Positions 29,301-38,027 are shown, counted from the stretch's first letter. The stretch is 64,000 bases of DNA from [Leptolyngbya] sp. PCC 7376 (GCF_000316605.1 NC_019683.1:4634036-4698035), one strand, 5' to 3'. Notes: generated from the sequence alone by a model not told the origin. Program-made: numbers and translations.

Positions 29301-30773
29301 GCAAGCGATGATAAAACAGTCAAAATCTGGCGCGTTAAAGATGGCACTTTAGAAAAGACTCTCATTGGCCATACGGATGAAGTTGAGAGTGTAGAAATCG
29401 ATACGATAGACAACGGGAAAGGGCTCAATCTGATTGCCTCTGTCAGCCGCGATAAAACCGTTCGTATTTGGAATACCAAGGGAACAGCAATCCAAACGTT
29501 TCCAGGGCATAGTAGCCGAATTTATGATGTGGTCTTTAAACCCGGTGAGGCGGCGATCGCCACCAGTAGCCGAGACAGAAGTATCAAACTGTGGCGACTC
29601 AATAACGACATTGTGACGCCTTTTTATGGTCATACCAGTCGGGTTTATGCTGTCACCTTTAGCCCTGATGACCAAATGGTGGCGTCTGCAGGGCGTGATC
29701 GCACTATCAAACTTTGGAGTCGCGAAGGTGAACTATTACGTACCTTAACGGGTCATACTGCCGAAATCGAAAAAGTTGTGTTTAGCCCTGATGGTCAACT
29801 CCTTGCTTCTGCGAGTTGGGATGGCACCGTCAAAGTTTGGACAATCAAAGGTGAGCTGCTTACGACCTTCACAGACCATACTCAAGAAGTCTATGGCGTT
29901 GACTTTAGCCCCAATGGCAAAACAGTAGCTTCCTTAAGCGCCGATCAAACCATGAAACTGTGGGATCTCGAAGGCAATATCATCCAAACTATCAATCTAA
30001 ATGAAGGTCGCGTATATGATTTGCAGTTCAGTGATGATGGCGAATTAATTGCCCTGGCCATTGGCAATACAATTCAAACCCTCGAAAAACAGCAGGGAGG
30101 ACGTCGCAGTTACCGTATCGGTAAAAAGATTGGTGGTTGTCAGATCCTCGACCAAAACTGTAATGCCCACCGAGATGATATCGAGGCGATCGCCATTACG
30201 AATGACAACAGCATGCTCGTTTCCGCGAGCCGAGACAGCACCGTCAAATTCTGGGGTCGAGATGGGCATCACCTCTACACATTACGGGGCCATGAGAGCG
30301 AAATTGAAGGCTTAAGCTTAAGCCCTGACAACACAAAACTCGTTTCCGCCAGCCGTGATAGCACCCTTGTTATTTGGGAAAATTTACCCTCATCTGAAGA
30401 TATCTCTCGTTTAGTCCATAACAGCGATATATCCCTTGAGTATTGGGGGGGCAGCGCAAAAAAAGATGAGAAAGATGACATAGACAGCAAAAAACTAAAA
30501 CCAAAAAACACAATCCTGAAAGGCCATCGTGCCGAAGTCTATGCCGCTGACTTTAATGCAGATGGTACGATGCTCATTTCTGCCAGTGCGGATCAGTCGA
30601 TTATTCTGTGGGATTTAGAAGTCGCTCTCAACCTAAATGCACTCATTAATTACGGGTGTAGTTGGTCACAGGACTATCTACAGTACAGTGACGACGTAAC
30701 GAGCAGAGCTGGCAATTTTTCTGATCTCTGTCGAGGTCATACCCTACCAGACAAATCCAAAACCAACTTTTAA
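26382..30773 (+). CDS. triple TIR-domain, membrane-anchored WD40 protein
   Basis: 1463 residues. TIR1 (about 7-100) has FDAFISYGRADSKVFATKLY, GCHIWFDQENI and SPYCLKEIELAIALNK with Glu at 81 in the catalytic position of NAD-cleaving TIR domains. TIR2 (about 240-350; CLCYVHNLEDPVDELVQSIR ... NDYCQQQF) and TIR3 (about 447-540; DVFLSYAPQDIDFATKLNKT ... DDCLAQLQ) have Gln in place of that Glu. After each TIR comes a similar helical segment with H-x-x-x-L ... LLLRG-x-E/I-L. One membrane span is at 651-671. From about 730 to 1440 there are fourteen WD40 units (IKLWS, VKIWR and so on; one degenerate), enough for two seven-bladed propellers. TIRs should be cytoplasmic or exposed with the WD40 part on the other side; topology is unproven. 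The next gene is 31 bases downstream. Confidence 0.88.
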   Translation: MTPSNPFFDAFISYGRADSKVFATKLYERLKEAGCHIWFDQENIPLAVDFQEQINDGIERTHNFLFIIAPHSVNSPYCLKEIELAIALNKRIIPLLHVEEIDRDLWKERNPEGTDDDWDNYCKAGLNNSFQNIHPVIGKINWIYFREKLDDFELGFEGLISALNKHGDYVQRHTEYLDLALEWSRNQRKNQYLLTEELKRQAAEWLRYQFVDEQPPCIPTELHGEFICESIRAANFSYTQTCLCYVHNLEDPVDELVQSIRRSLLLYGITVADNKIENEQAQKDFNSRRRQKIDFADNFIYFVTPESLQNDYCQQQFKYAGDRHKRIIFLIIEPTPGELYPSNLDDVQIIDLVSGDDPSKKQASIDSLLKFLDQDFYYHNRHKYLLAKSLTWQDQREIPSLLLRGCILQQYEDLQKIAEQRKYHQFTELQNSFLDASLAQATTQTQTDVFLSYAPQDIDFATKLNKTLEEQGKVTFFAPFHADHDSESDADIQQGLIDAANFIYVISPDSVAKDDCLAQLQRAKGVGKRILGILCRTTELEAFQGICAEDQLIDFSRHGLDFQAGLSQLVRLLDTDKAHVQSHTKWFRRAIEWEQKKKTRDLLLRGNELAIAQYWLKESDEGQKSPQPTKLQREFIQSSVAESQKNIRRQKFLFTAVSVGFVISTILGIFATRKSYEAAVSELSAIMNTSAALFSSNNELDAFVEAMHAWRKSKDINLNRGDRYLNKDISNVLSQSVYQLYESNRLSEHEAAVYAVDYSSSGELLVSGSADRQLNLWSANGELLQTLGEVGPISKGHTASVYAVQFSPDDQLIASASGDRSIKLWQRTENEQEYLFQKTLYGCVFEAEFCNGHEGSINTIAFSPDGEFFASGSEDKTIKLWSSEGEYITTLSESTPDNQHQRAVNDIAFSADGRLLISVGDDRSIKLWERNLLSNQFTLRQTIEGCRKTEICDGHQDEIKGVAITPNGEQFVTASDDKTVKIWRVKDGTLEKTLIGHTDEVESVEIDTIDNGKGLNLIASVSRDKTVRIWNTKGTAIQTFPGHSSRIYDVVFKPGEAAIATSSRDRSIKLWRLNNDIVTPFYGHTSRVYAVTFSPDDQMVASAGRDRTIKLWSREGELLRTLTGHTAEIEKVVFSPDGQLLASASWDGTVKVWTIKGELLTTFTDHTQEVYGVDFSPNGKTVASLSADQTMKLWDLEGNIIQTINLNEGRVYDLQFSDDGELIALAIGNTIQTLEKQQGGRRSYRIGKKIGGCQILDQNCNAHRDDIEAIAITNDNSMLVSASRDSTVKFWGRDGHHLYTLRGHESEIEGLSLSPDNTKLVSASRDSTLVIWENLPSSEDISRLVHNSDISLEYWGGSAKKDEKDDIDSKKLKPKNTILKGHRAEVYAADFNADGTMLISASADQSIILWDLEVALNLNALINYGCSWSQDYLQYSDDVTSRAGNFSDLCRGHTLPDKSKTNF

Positions 30774-30804
30774 TACCATGCATCTACGGCAACACTTCTA
30801 AGTT

Positions 30805-32676
30805 ATGACCCTGACTAATATCGATACCATTCAGTATCTACGACATGCACCAATCCTCCGCAAATGCTCAGTACAAGATTTATCTCGTCTTATCCCTTTC
30901 ATTGCGGAACGTCAGCTGACACAAAACGAAATTTTATTTAAGGAAGACGATACAGCAGATATGTTGTTCGTCCCTGTCAATGGCAGTTTCAAATTATTGT
31001 CAGGCAAGCGGTGCATCGATGAAGTCTCGACAGGGTTTGTCGGGGAAGAAGCAGCCTTAGATATGGAGAACTATTCATTGACCTGTACCGCTGCCACAGA
31101 TGCGGTTGTTCTTGCCATTGAAAAGAGCGCACTTAATAAGATCAAAGCAACCAATCCTTTCCTCGAAAGGGGTTTATATCGATCCTTTGCGAGTCACTAT
31201 ATTTTTAATAAAGAGCTGCTAGATGAAACAAAATCTGGAATAGATGCGGCTGGCACTAGCAATGTATCTGAGGAAGCTCCCACGCGAGCATTAATAGGTT
31301 GGGTCATGGCGATCGTCCTACCAATTGTTGTGGCGTTGATTACGTCTCACCCTAGCTTTGAAATTTCTGTCAGTATCCAGCAATTTCTGACAATTTTTTC
31401 GGCGGCTTTAGTGCTCTGGACTTTTGATCTGGTGGCTGCTTTTATCCCAGCGATCATTATCATTTTTTCGTTATTAGTCTTAGATGTCGCACCATCTAGT
31501 TTGGTACTGTCAGGTTTCTCTTCCAGTAGCTTTTTCCTTGCCCTAAGTATTTTTGCATTGGGAGCTGTACTGTCGGATTCTGGTCTGACCTATCGCCTTG
31601 TTTTAATCATTCTCAAGGCAGTACCGCAATCGCAGTTTTCCTATAGTTTGACGCTTTTTATGATTGGGTTATTGTTAACACCTGTTTTACCGACAGCGAA
31701 TGGTAGGACACAGTTAGTAACGCCTTTAATGATCGATATGGTGGATGCACTCCAGCTCAAAAAAACAGGCAAAGGTGCAACGCGTTTAGGGTTTGCGGCC
31801 TTTAGCGGCACTACCTTTATGTCTTTTCTTTTCCTCAGTAGTAAACCGATTAATTTTGTTTTAGTCGGTTTATTGCCCTCTCAGGTGCGGGAAAGGTTTA
31901 GTTTGCCCTATTGGACATTGGCAGCGTTAGCAGCGGGGGCGGTGGCGATCGCTGGCTATATTATTGTCTCTTCGCTCCTATTTCGTAACGAAGAACCCAC
32001 AACCCTCTCCCGAGAAAATCTTCAATCTCAACTGAATATCCTTGGCCCAATGAACAACACCGAGTGGATGGCACTGGGAAGTATTTTGGTCTTCCTCACT
32101 GGTGTCTTAACCGCCTCAATCCATGGCGTTGCAATCCCTTGGGTTGGATTACTCGTTTTTTGTTTTTTGTTGCTGGGGAAAGTTCTACTCAAACAGGATA
32201 TCCGCAAAAGTATCGACTGGCCTTTTCTCATTCTCCTAGCCTCCCTCATCGGTTTATCTCGCTCCATTGCCTATATCGGTTTCGATGATTGGATTAGTGA
32301 GTATCTCGGCTGGTTGGGCTCATCAATGCGGAATAATTTTTCTCTGTTTGTACTGCTCTTTTCTGCGGCTATTTTCGGAGCAAGGCTGCTATTGCCGATG
32401 GCTTTAATCGTGCCGTTATTTGGCACCATCTTTATCCCCTTGGCAGAAGGCAGCGGTGTAAATCCTTGGCTCATCGCATTCATTATCTTGATCATCAGCG
32501 ACGGTTGGTTTTTCCCGTACCAATACTCCCCGAAGCTCCTCTTCACGTCTATTACGGATGCCCAAGGATTATTTAATGATCGCCTGCTAACCCAAGGTAA
32601 TATTTTGATGAATATTGTGAGGGTTTTTGCAATCTTTGCCTCCTTTACTTACTGGAAATGGCTGGGGATTTTGTAA
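30805..32676 (+). CDS. cNMP-binding-domain fused to SLC13/DASS-type anion permease
   Basis: 623 residues. Residues about 8-135 form a cyclic-nucleotide-binding fold (YLRHAPILRKCSVQDLSRLI, ILFKEDDTADMLFVPVNGSF, STGFVGEEAALDMENYSLTC). The phosphate cassette keeps G-E but lacks the canonical Arg, so it may bind another ligand or none. From about 155 to the end there are about twelve membrane spans with features of the divalent-anion/sodium symporter family: LLLTPVLPTANGRTQLVTPL and ISDGWFFPYQYSPKLLF. It probably moves a small organic or inorganic anion under control of the N domain. It follows the TIR-WD40 gene by 31 bases in the same direction, suggesting co-transcription. Confidence 0.85.
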   Translation: MTLTNIDTIQYLRHAPILRKCSVQDLSRLIPFIAERQLTQNEILFKEDDTADMLFVPVNGSFKLLSGKRCIDEVSTGFVGEEAALDMENYSLTCTAATDAVVLAIEKSALNKIKATNPFLERGLYRSFASHYIFNKELLDETKSGIDAAGTSNVSEEAPTRALIGWVMAIVLPIVVALITSHPSFEISVSIQQFLTIFSAALVLWTFDLVAAFIPAIIIIFSLLVLDVAPSSLVLSGFSSSSFFLALSIFALGAVLSDSGLTYRLVLIILKAVPQSQFSYSLTLFMIGLLLTPVLPTANGRTQLVTPLMIDMVDALQLKKTGKGATRLGFAAFSGTTFMSFLFLSSKPINFVLVGLLPSQVRERFSLPYWTLAALAAGAVAIAGYIIVSSLLFRNEEPTTLSRENLQSQLNILGPMNNTEWMALGSILVFLTGVLTASIHGVAIPWVGLLVFCFLLLGKVLLKQDIRKSIDWPFLILLASLIGLSRSIAYIGFDDWISEYLGWLGSSMRNNFSLFVLLFSAAIFGARLLLPMALIVPLFGTIFIPLAEGSGVNPWLIAFIILIISDGWFFPYQYSPKLLFTSITDAQGLFNDRLLTQGNILMNIVRVFAIFASFTYWKWLGIL

Positions 32677-32773
32677 GTTTTTTGAGGCAAACTAGTGGTA
32701 ATCATCTGATTTTCACTCACCAAATATTTCTTTAAATTAGTGAATTCTCGTTCTGGATTCGGAAAACCAAGCC

Positions 32774-33961
32774 ATGCTTAACTTCCTGCCCTCCTTATCT
32801 GAAGTGCTATCTACGCCATCCTCAATGTTGTCTAGCTTGTCAATATTGCCTGTCATCGTTCTCGTCGGGGCGATCGCCCCATCACCCACAAGGAAGATTG
32901 GCAACAAGCTCCTACGCATAGCTCGCCATGAGCGGACTTTTGCCACCTTGTTTCTGGTGATTTTATCCATTTTTATCGTGATGCATAGTCTCGATAAACC
33001 AAGATTACTCGTACTTCATAGCTACGAGACGGACTACACCTGGACAACCGAGCAGATCGTTGGCATTGAACGAATTCTCGAACGAAAAAATTCCTATATC
33101 ATCCGCGAGCATTTTCTCGACACCAAGAAAAAACCATACAAAGACTACATGAAGCGCGCCGAACGGGAAGTGCGTGCCATCATTAAACAGTGGAAACCCA
33201 ATGTCATCATTGCCACAGACGATAACGCCCAAATCTTGGCAGGACAGCATTTTGTAGATGATCCACGCATCAAGATTGTGTTTACGGGTGTGCAGGGCGA
33301 TCTCAAAAAATATGGCTATACTTCTGCCAATAACGTCACAGGCATTACTGAAGGTGTGCCACCGGGAGCAATTAAAGAAACCCTTGATCAAATTAACCAA
33401 TCCCTAGGTTCTGACTACCGAAAAATCTATTTCCTGACCCACAGCACCACCCACTCCAAATACGTTGTGGAAAACATGAAAAATTTCGATTGGGGTGACT
33501 ACGAAATGGTCAGCGCGTCGGAATATGAAACATTCAATGATTGGAAATCAGCAGTAAGCAGAGCGGAAAATTCTGCCGATATTCTACTCATCGGTGGCTA
33601 TAAATCATTGCAAGGCACTGAAGACCAGACCGAAGGCGGCAAAGTTGTTCCTTACGAAACAGTGCTTGAGTGGACAGAAGAAAATTCTTCACTTCTCAAA
33701 GTTGGTGCAAGAGGTGTCTATGTTGAAGATGGCGGAATGATTGCCGTGGGTGCGTCGCCTTATGAGCAGGGTGAAGAAGCTGCAAAAATTGCTGTGGCAC
33801 TATTGGATGGCACTAAGAAAATTGAGGATATGCCCGTCCAGGAGAGTAATCAATATTTAGTCTATATGCGGGAAAGTAAGCTTCGGGAGTTTAATCCCAA
33901 TCTGAGGATGCCCAAAATTTATGAGGCTTTTGCCCGAGCAACAAGTCATTATTTCGAATGA
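32774..33961 (+). CDS. membrane-anchored ABC_sub_bind (TrpX-like) periplasmic-binding-fold protein
   Basis: 395 residues. Two hydrophobic stretches lie at about 20-38 and 54-71 (TFATLFLVILSIFIVMHSL), then a type 1 periplasmic-binding fold: LLVLHSYETDYTWTTEQIVG, KPNVIIATDDNAQILAGQHF, IKIVFTGVQGDLKKYGY, NVTGITEGVPPGAIKETLDQ and GMIAVGASPYEQGEEAAKIA. This matches the ABC substrate-binding family PF04392. No permease or ATPase gene of an ABC transporter is adjacent, so a sensory or ligand-presenting role with the permease upstream (97 bases away) is possible, but inferred. Starts at ATG 32774. Confidence 0.8.
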   Translation: MLNFLPSLSEVLSTPSSMLSSLSILPVIVLVGAIAPSPTRKIGNKLLRIARHERTFATLFLVILSIFIVMHSLDKPRLLVLHSYETDYTWTTEQIVGIERILERKNSYIIREHFLDTKKKPYKDYMKRAEREVRAIIKQWKPNVIIATDDNAQILAGQHFVDDPRIKIVFTGVQGDLKKYGYTSANNVTGITEGVPPGAIKETLDQINQSLGSDYRKIYFLTHSTTHSKYVVENMKNFDWGDYEMVSASEYETFNDWKSAVSRAENSADILLIGGYKSLQGTEDQTEGGKVVPYETVLEWTEENSSLLKVGARGVYVEDGGMIAVGASPYEQGEEAAKIAVALLDGTKKIEDMPVQESNQYLVYMRESKLREFNPNLRMPKIYEAFARATSHYFE

Positions 33962-34132
33962 TTTGAGTCATATTTTTCAGGGTAAGGACTGGGGACAATA
34001 AAGTTACCTGGTTCTTTTTTTTGGTGATGTCTTGAGAGAATTTTGTCTGAGCCTATAGATAATTTCAGATCGGTTATGCTCTAAGATTTAGCGAGAGTAA
34101 CTGATTGAGATTTTGTGTAGGAGTGGCAGATT

Positions 34133-35521
34133 ATGACCCAGGAAAAAAAGACATGGAGCGATCGCTTTGAGACGTCTCTACATCCGGCGATCGCCGTGTT
34201 TAATGCGAGCATTGGTTTTGATATTGAGCTTATCGAATACGATCTCACTGGTTCTGTTGCCCATGCACAAATGCTTGCCCACACAGGCATTATCTCGGCG
34301 GAAGAAGGTGACACTTTAGTAGAAGGGCTAGAGCAAATTCGCGAGGAATATCGTGAAGATAATTTTCACCCCGGTGTTGAAGATGAAGATGTTCACTTCG
34401 CGGTAGAAAAACGCTTAATCGAAATTGTGGGTGACGTTGGTAAAAAACTCCACACTGGGCGATCACGGAATGACCAAGTTGGTACCGATATTCGGTTATA
34501 TCTCCGAGAGCAAATCCGCACAATTCAAATCCAAATCCGAGCTTTCCAACAAGCGCTCCTTACCCATGCCGAAGCCCATGTTGAAACCTTAATTCCCGGC
34601 TATACACATCTTCAGCGGGCACAACCCATTAGCTTGGCACATCATCTAATGGCCTATTTTCAGATGACCCAACGGGATTGGGAGCGTCTTGACGATGTGT
34701 TTAAACGCACCAATATTTCTCCTCTCGGTTGCGGGGCACTAGCAGGAACAACATTTCCAATTGATCGCCATTACAGCGCAAACTTACTAGAATTCGACCG
34801 CATCTATCAAAATAGTCTTGATGGGGTGAGCGATCGCGACTTTGCCATTGAGTTCTCAGCAGCAGCGAGTCTGGTGATGGTTCACTTAAGCCGCATGGCA
34901 GAGGAAATGATTTTCTGGGCATCAAAAGAATGTAGCTTTATAACGCTTAAAGATAGCTGTGCTACTGGGTCTAGTATTATGCCCCAAAAGAAAAACCCTG
35001 ATATTCCCGAGTTGGTACGCGGTAAAACAGGGCGTGTTTTCGGTCATTTGCAAGGCTTATTGGTGCTGATGAAAGGATTACCTTTGGCCTATAACAAAGA
35101 TTTACAAGATGATAAGGAAGGGCTTTTCGATACGGTTCGCACAGTGCAAGGCTGTTTAGAAGCAATGACCATTTTGCTCTCGGAAGGGATTGAATTTCAG
35201 ATATCACGTCTCGAAGAAGCGGTAAACGAAGATTTCTCCAATGCAACGGATGTAGCAGATTATCTTGCTGGTAAAGGAGTGCCTTTCCGTGAGGCTTATA
35301 ATCTCGTGGGTAAGGTGGTGAAAACTAGTATCGCTGCCGACAAGCTGCTCAAAGATTTAACAATGGAAGAATGGCAAGCGCTCCACCCGAAATTTGAGGA
35401 AGATATCTATGAGGTGATCGCCCCGAAGCAAGTTGTCGCCGCCCGTAATAGTTATGGTGGTACAGGCTTCGAGCAAGTCCGTCAGGCGATCGCCACAGCA
35501 AAAGATTTAATGTATTCCTAG
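34133..35521 (+). CDS. argH: argininosuccinate lyase
   Basis: 462 residues of the fumarase/aspartase superfamily, the last step of arginine synthesis. Signature parts: [20 protein letters not shown] near the N terminus, [40 protein letters not shown], and the superfamily signature [20 protein letters not shown] with the catalytic Ser loop. Length is normal. Preceded by a GTAGGAG-like ribosome site about 14 bases upstream of ATG 34133. Confidence 0.96.
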   Translation: MTQEKKTWSDRFETSLHPAIAVFNASIGFDIELIEYDLTGSVAHAQMLAHTGIISAEEGDTLVEGLEQIREEYREDNFHPGVEDEDVHFAVEKRLIEIVGDVGKKLHTGRSRNDQVGTDIRLYLREQIRTIQIQIRAFQQALLTHAEAHVETLIPGYTHLQRAQPISLAHHLMAYFQMTQRDWERLDDVFKRTNISPLGCGALAGTTFPIDRHYSANLLEFDRIYQNSLDGVSDRDFAIEFSAAASLVMVHLSRMAEEMIFWASKECSFITLKDSCATGSSIMPQKKNPDIPELVRGKTGRVFGHLQGLLVLMKGLPLAYNKDLQDDKEGLFDTVRTVQGCLEAMTILLSEGIEFQISRLEEAVNEDFSNATDVADYLAGKGVPFREAYNLVGKVVKTSIAADKLLKDLTMEEWQALHPKFEEDIYEVIAPKQVVAARNSYGGTGFEQVRQAIATAKDLMYS

Positions 35522-35590
35522 ACGCTTTTTGTCATCCTAAATCAGAAGCTTTAGCCAAATTATTGCCGTTAGCGCGTTGGATGGATCTTG

Positions 35591-36037
35591 TTAAGATTCT
35601 GCCGCTACGGCTTTTTTTTGTCGCCAAAAGTCGGCGATCGCCACTGTTGAGAGATGGGAGAGAAGACCAAGGGGGCCAGCAAATAAACAAAGTGCTAAAG
35701 AATGAGCTGTGATCAGCTGCTTTTCGACTCCCTGCTGATAAATCCAACGTCCGACAAACAGATCCATCACAAGGTAATGCACCCAACCTGTTGCCATCAC
35801 TTTTGGTATAGAAAAGAGCGCTGCAAGATTTGGTAACGTTGGATTTCCCCAGAGTTCAGCCTGATCTGGTTCAATCGATAAGACAAAAAGACAGCCATAG
35901 ACTAATGCCAATGCTACAAAAGGTAGAACTGAGTCCATTACTTTCTGAGTGAACTGCCAACGGGGCAACACAATCATTAATGCCCAAAAAGGTAATACAA
36001 AATAATTTGCAACATTGAATACATTTTCTAAAGTCAT
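35591..36037 (-). CDS. ABA4-like (DUF4281) membrane protein
   Basis: From ATG 36037 the product is 148 residues (MTLENVFNVANYFVLPFWAL...), preceded by AGGGA 10 bases upstream; an in-frame TTG at 36067 would add 10 residues that are not typical of the family. Four membrane segments are visible, with MIVLPRWQFTQKVMDS and the family-typical WVHYLVMDLFVGRWIY. Plant ABA4 is needed for neoxanthin formation; the cyanobacterial relatives are uncharacterised as far as I know, so a carotenoid role is only suggestive. Confidence 0.8.
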   Translation of the reverse strand: MTLENVFNVANYFVLPFWALMIVLPRWQFTQKVMDSVLPFVALALVYGCLFVLSIEPDQAELWGNPTLPNLAALFSIPKVMATGWVHYLVMDLFVGRWIYQQGVEKQLITAHSLALCLFAGPLGLLSHLSTVAIADFWRQKKAVAAES

Positions 36038-36174
36038 AAAGACAAAATCCCTAAATTTGACAGACAATATAAGCCCTTTGGGTATGATAAAGCCAACATA
36101 TCAATCCCCCAGAAATAGGGCGTGAAAATTAATTATTAAAAAAGTATTAAAAGGTTTAGAATGGATTTGTCACT

Positions 36175-36180
36175 AAGGAG
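36175..36180 (+). promoter_or_regulatory. ribosome binding site supporting the GTG start at 36189
   Basis: AAGGAG lies 8 bases before GTG 36189; no ATG is available at the conserved N terminus. Confidence 0.65.
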
Positions 36181-36188
36181 ACAGTAAG

Positions 36189-36551
36189 GTGTTTATTCGA
36201 CTTGCCCAGCAACATCGTGATTTTGTACAAGACCTCGTTATGAGTCTTCAGGCTCTGGCGATCGCCCTTGAGAACAGAGGTTATCTCGCTTCCTGCTATA
36301 CATGTGGTGCAGAGCTCAACAGTGCTTCCTTTATGGTGAGTCTTGGTGAAAACCACCTTATTCGCTTCCTCGTTTCTGACTATGGTATTTCTTGGACAGA
36401 GATGCGCGACGAACGAGAACTGATGAAATTGGAAGGCGCTGAAGCGATTAGCCAACTCCAAGAGCTCGCCAACATGATTAAATATCAGCGCGAGTTGCCA
36501 AGGGAATTTTCCTACAAGCGTTCCGCTTCTGATTCCGTCGCAGCGATTTAA
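36189..36551 (+). CDS. DUF1815 family protein
   Basis: 120 residues beginning at GTG with MFIRLAQQHRDFVQDLVMSL, then RGYLASCYTCGAELNSASFM, SLGENHLIRFLVSDYGISWT and EMRDERELMKLEGAEAISQL. This is a small protein highly conserved across cyanobacteria (DUF1815) with unknown function. It has a C-x2-C pair (CYTCG), which could hold a metal but one pair is not enough on its own. It ends at a strong bidirectional terminator. Confidence 0.85.
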   Translation: MFIRLAQQHRDFVQDLVMSLQALAIALENRGYLASCYTCGAELNSASFMVSLGENHLIRFLVSDYGISWTEMRDERELMKLEGAEAISQLQELANMIKYQRELPREFSYKRSASDSVAAI

Positions 36552-36594
36552 TCGAGAAAGTACGAACTCAGGCTGAGGCTCACAAAGATATAAA

Positions 36595-36632
36595 CAAGAA
36601 AACTCCCCAATCTATTTTGGGGAGTTTTCTTG
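36595..36632. terminator. bidirectional rho-independent terminator between DUF1815 and cdsA
   Basis: CAAGAAAACTCCCCAA and TTGGGGAGTTTTCTTG are perfect 16-base inverted repeats with a 6-base loop. The GC core CTCCCC/GGGGAG is followed by TTTTCTTGTT on both strands, and it lies between convergent genes. Confidence 0.88.
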
Positions 36633-36695
36633 TTGTCTGAAAATATTTTCGGAGCTGAGGCCTCGCTAAAATCGGTGATTATCTTAGCCCAAGAA

Positions 36696-37574
36696 CTAGT
36701 TGGTAAACATGGGCAAACAAATTGTGACAAATAAATAAACTAACGGTGCGGTAAAAACATAACTATCAGTACGGTCTAGGATGCCGCCATGCCCTGGAAT
36801 GAGTTGTCCTGAATCTTTAAAGCCAGCATCACGCTTCATGATCGATTCGGTCAAATCGCCTAGAAGCGTCGTCACGCTAATTACAGTGCCTAAAATCATC
36901 CCAGTGATCGGCCACCAAGCCCAACCGAGATACCATGCACCAGTCACAGCCACTGAAATCGTACCAATGGAACCAAATAATGCACCTTCCACGGTCTTTT
37001 TAGGGCTAATTGCAGAGAGCTTAGTTTTACCGAGCCATTTCCCCATAACATAAGCACCAATATCTGCGGCCCAAATACAAACCATCACAATAAAAGTCAG
37101 TTTGAGAGCATAGGGGAGATGGAACCAGTCTGTCCAGGATTCGGGGAGATAGCCATAGAGAGGAAGATTACTAACGGCTTCGGTTTCGGCAATGCTACCC
37201 ATACGTAGCCTCACCCAATAGCTCGGCATATAGCCACCATAGAATAGTCCCAAAATAGAGGTGGACATATCGGCAATAGTTGCCATCTTTGTCTGGAACA
37301 GTAGGTAGAAGCAAATAAAGGTTCCGGCTAGTGGGAAGAGTGCATCTGTCAGACTAGGGTTGATGGTGGAGATAATTAGCAGTAGCTGCGACACAATGAG
37401 AGTACTCTTTGCGGCAGGCTCAAGTCCTTTTGCACGCACCATCCGAAAGTATTCTTGTTGTCCAAGGAAGACAAGGATTGCCATACCCGCAGTAAAGTAC
37501 CAGCCTCCCAAAATGATAAGGCTCAAGGCAATGGCGATCGCCACTACTCCACTAATGATGCGCGACAATGACAT
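36696..37574 (-). CDS. cdsA: phosphatidate cytidylyltransferase
   Basis: 292 residues with about eight membrane spans. The C-terminal family signature is complete: ESIMKRDAGFKDSGQLIPGH followed by GGILDRTDS, where the Lys-Asp and Gly-His-Gly-Gly-x-x-Asp-Arg pattern binds CTP and metal. It converts phosphatidic acid to CDP-diacylglycerol, the precursor used by PgsA (15350-15892). ATG 37574 begins MSLSRIISGVVAIAIALSLI, the first membrane span. Confidence 0.93.
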   Translation of the reverse strand: MSLSRIISGVVAIAIALSLIILGGWYFTAGMAILVFLGQQEYFRMVRAKGLEPAAKSTLIVSQLLLIISTINPSLTDALFPLAGTFICFYLLFQTKMATIADMSTSILGLFYGGYMPSYWVRLRMGSIAETEAVSNLPLYGYLPESWTDWFHLPYALKLTFIVMVCIWAADIGAYVMGKWLGKTKLSAISPKKTVEGALFGSIGTISVAVTGAWYLGWAWWPITGMILGTVISVTTLLGDLTESIMKRDAGFKDSGQLIPGHGGILDRTDSYVFTAPLVYLFVTICLPMFTN

Positions 37575-37677
37575 AGTAGTTTCGGCTCGTTTTTAAAAGC
37601 ACCGATAAAAGATAAAGCGAATTAATCAGACTGTTAAAGAAAATTTTATCAAACGTTAACAAGAATTATGATGATCA

Positions 37678-37693
37678 CCAGCTTTAAAGCTGG
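37678..37693. repeat. 16-base perfect palindrome
   Basis: CCAGCTTTAAAGCTGG, 104 bases upstream of cdsA start; symmetric like a dimeric repressor site or a small hairpin. Confidence 0.5.
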
Positions 37694-37797
37694 ATGCACC
37701 AAAACACGTCCTGATAGCGGGAAAAACTTAGTGACGAAGACCGATAAGTCTCAAACGATCGAGTGCTGAATAATTTTTTGTGTTCAGATTTTGCTGA

Positions 37798-37837
37798 ACT
37801 TAAAGGCTCAAATTATTAGCTAAATGAACCTTTAAGT
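37798..37837. repeat. 13-base-stem hairpin
   Basis: ACTTAAAGGCTCA (37798-37810) and TGAACCTTTAAGT (37825-37837) pair at 12 of 13 positions around a 14-base loop, about 190 bases upstream of the DUF3598 gene. Confidence 0.5.
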
Positions 37838-38027
37838 ACAGTACTTTGTTACAGAAATCTTTTCCAGCCTTGGTGGGGAAATTGCAAGTTTTGATGTAAA
37901 AAATCCTCCGAAAAGCTGTCCTATTTGCACCGCATCACAATAGGAATAGGAAATAAGGCCGTTGCGTTTGACTGCTTAGTTTTGCGAAAATATAGAATAA
38001 TGGATCTTCAAATTTCATGGATTATTA

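Larger units (their letters stand above)
37575..38027. other. 453-base divergent intergenic region with two hairpins
   Basis: Lies between cdsA and DUF3598 starts. A perfect 16-base palindrome CCAGCTTTAAAGCTGG is at 37678-37693, and a 13-base stem (ACTTAAAGGCTCA / TGAACCTTTAAGT, one G-T type pair) is at 37798-37837. No open frame is convincing. The region could hold promoters, an operator or a small RNA; nothing decides between these. Confidence 0.45.

Noticed and set aside
36595-36632. Perfect inverted repeat, considered as a transposon end or operator
   Set aside because: Position between convergent genes and T runs after the GC stem on both strands fit a bidirectional terminator better.
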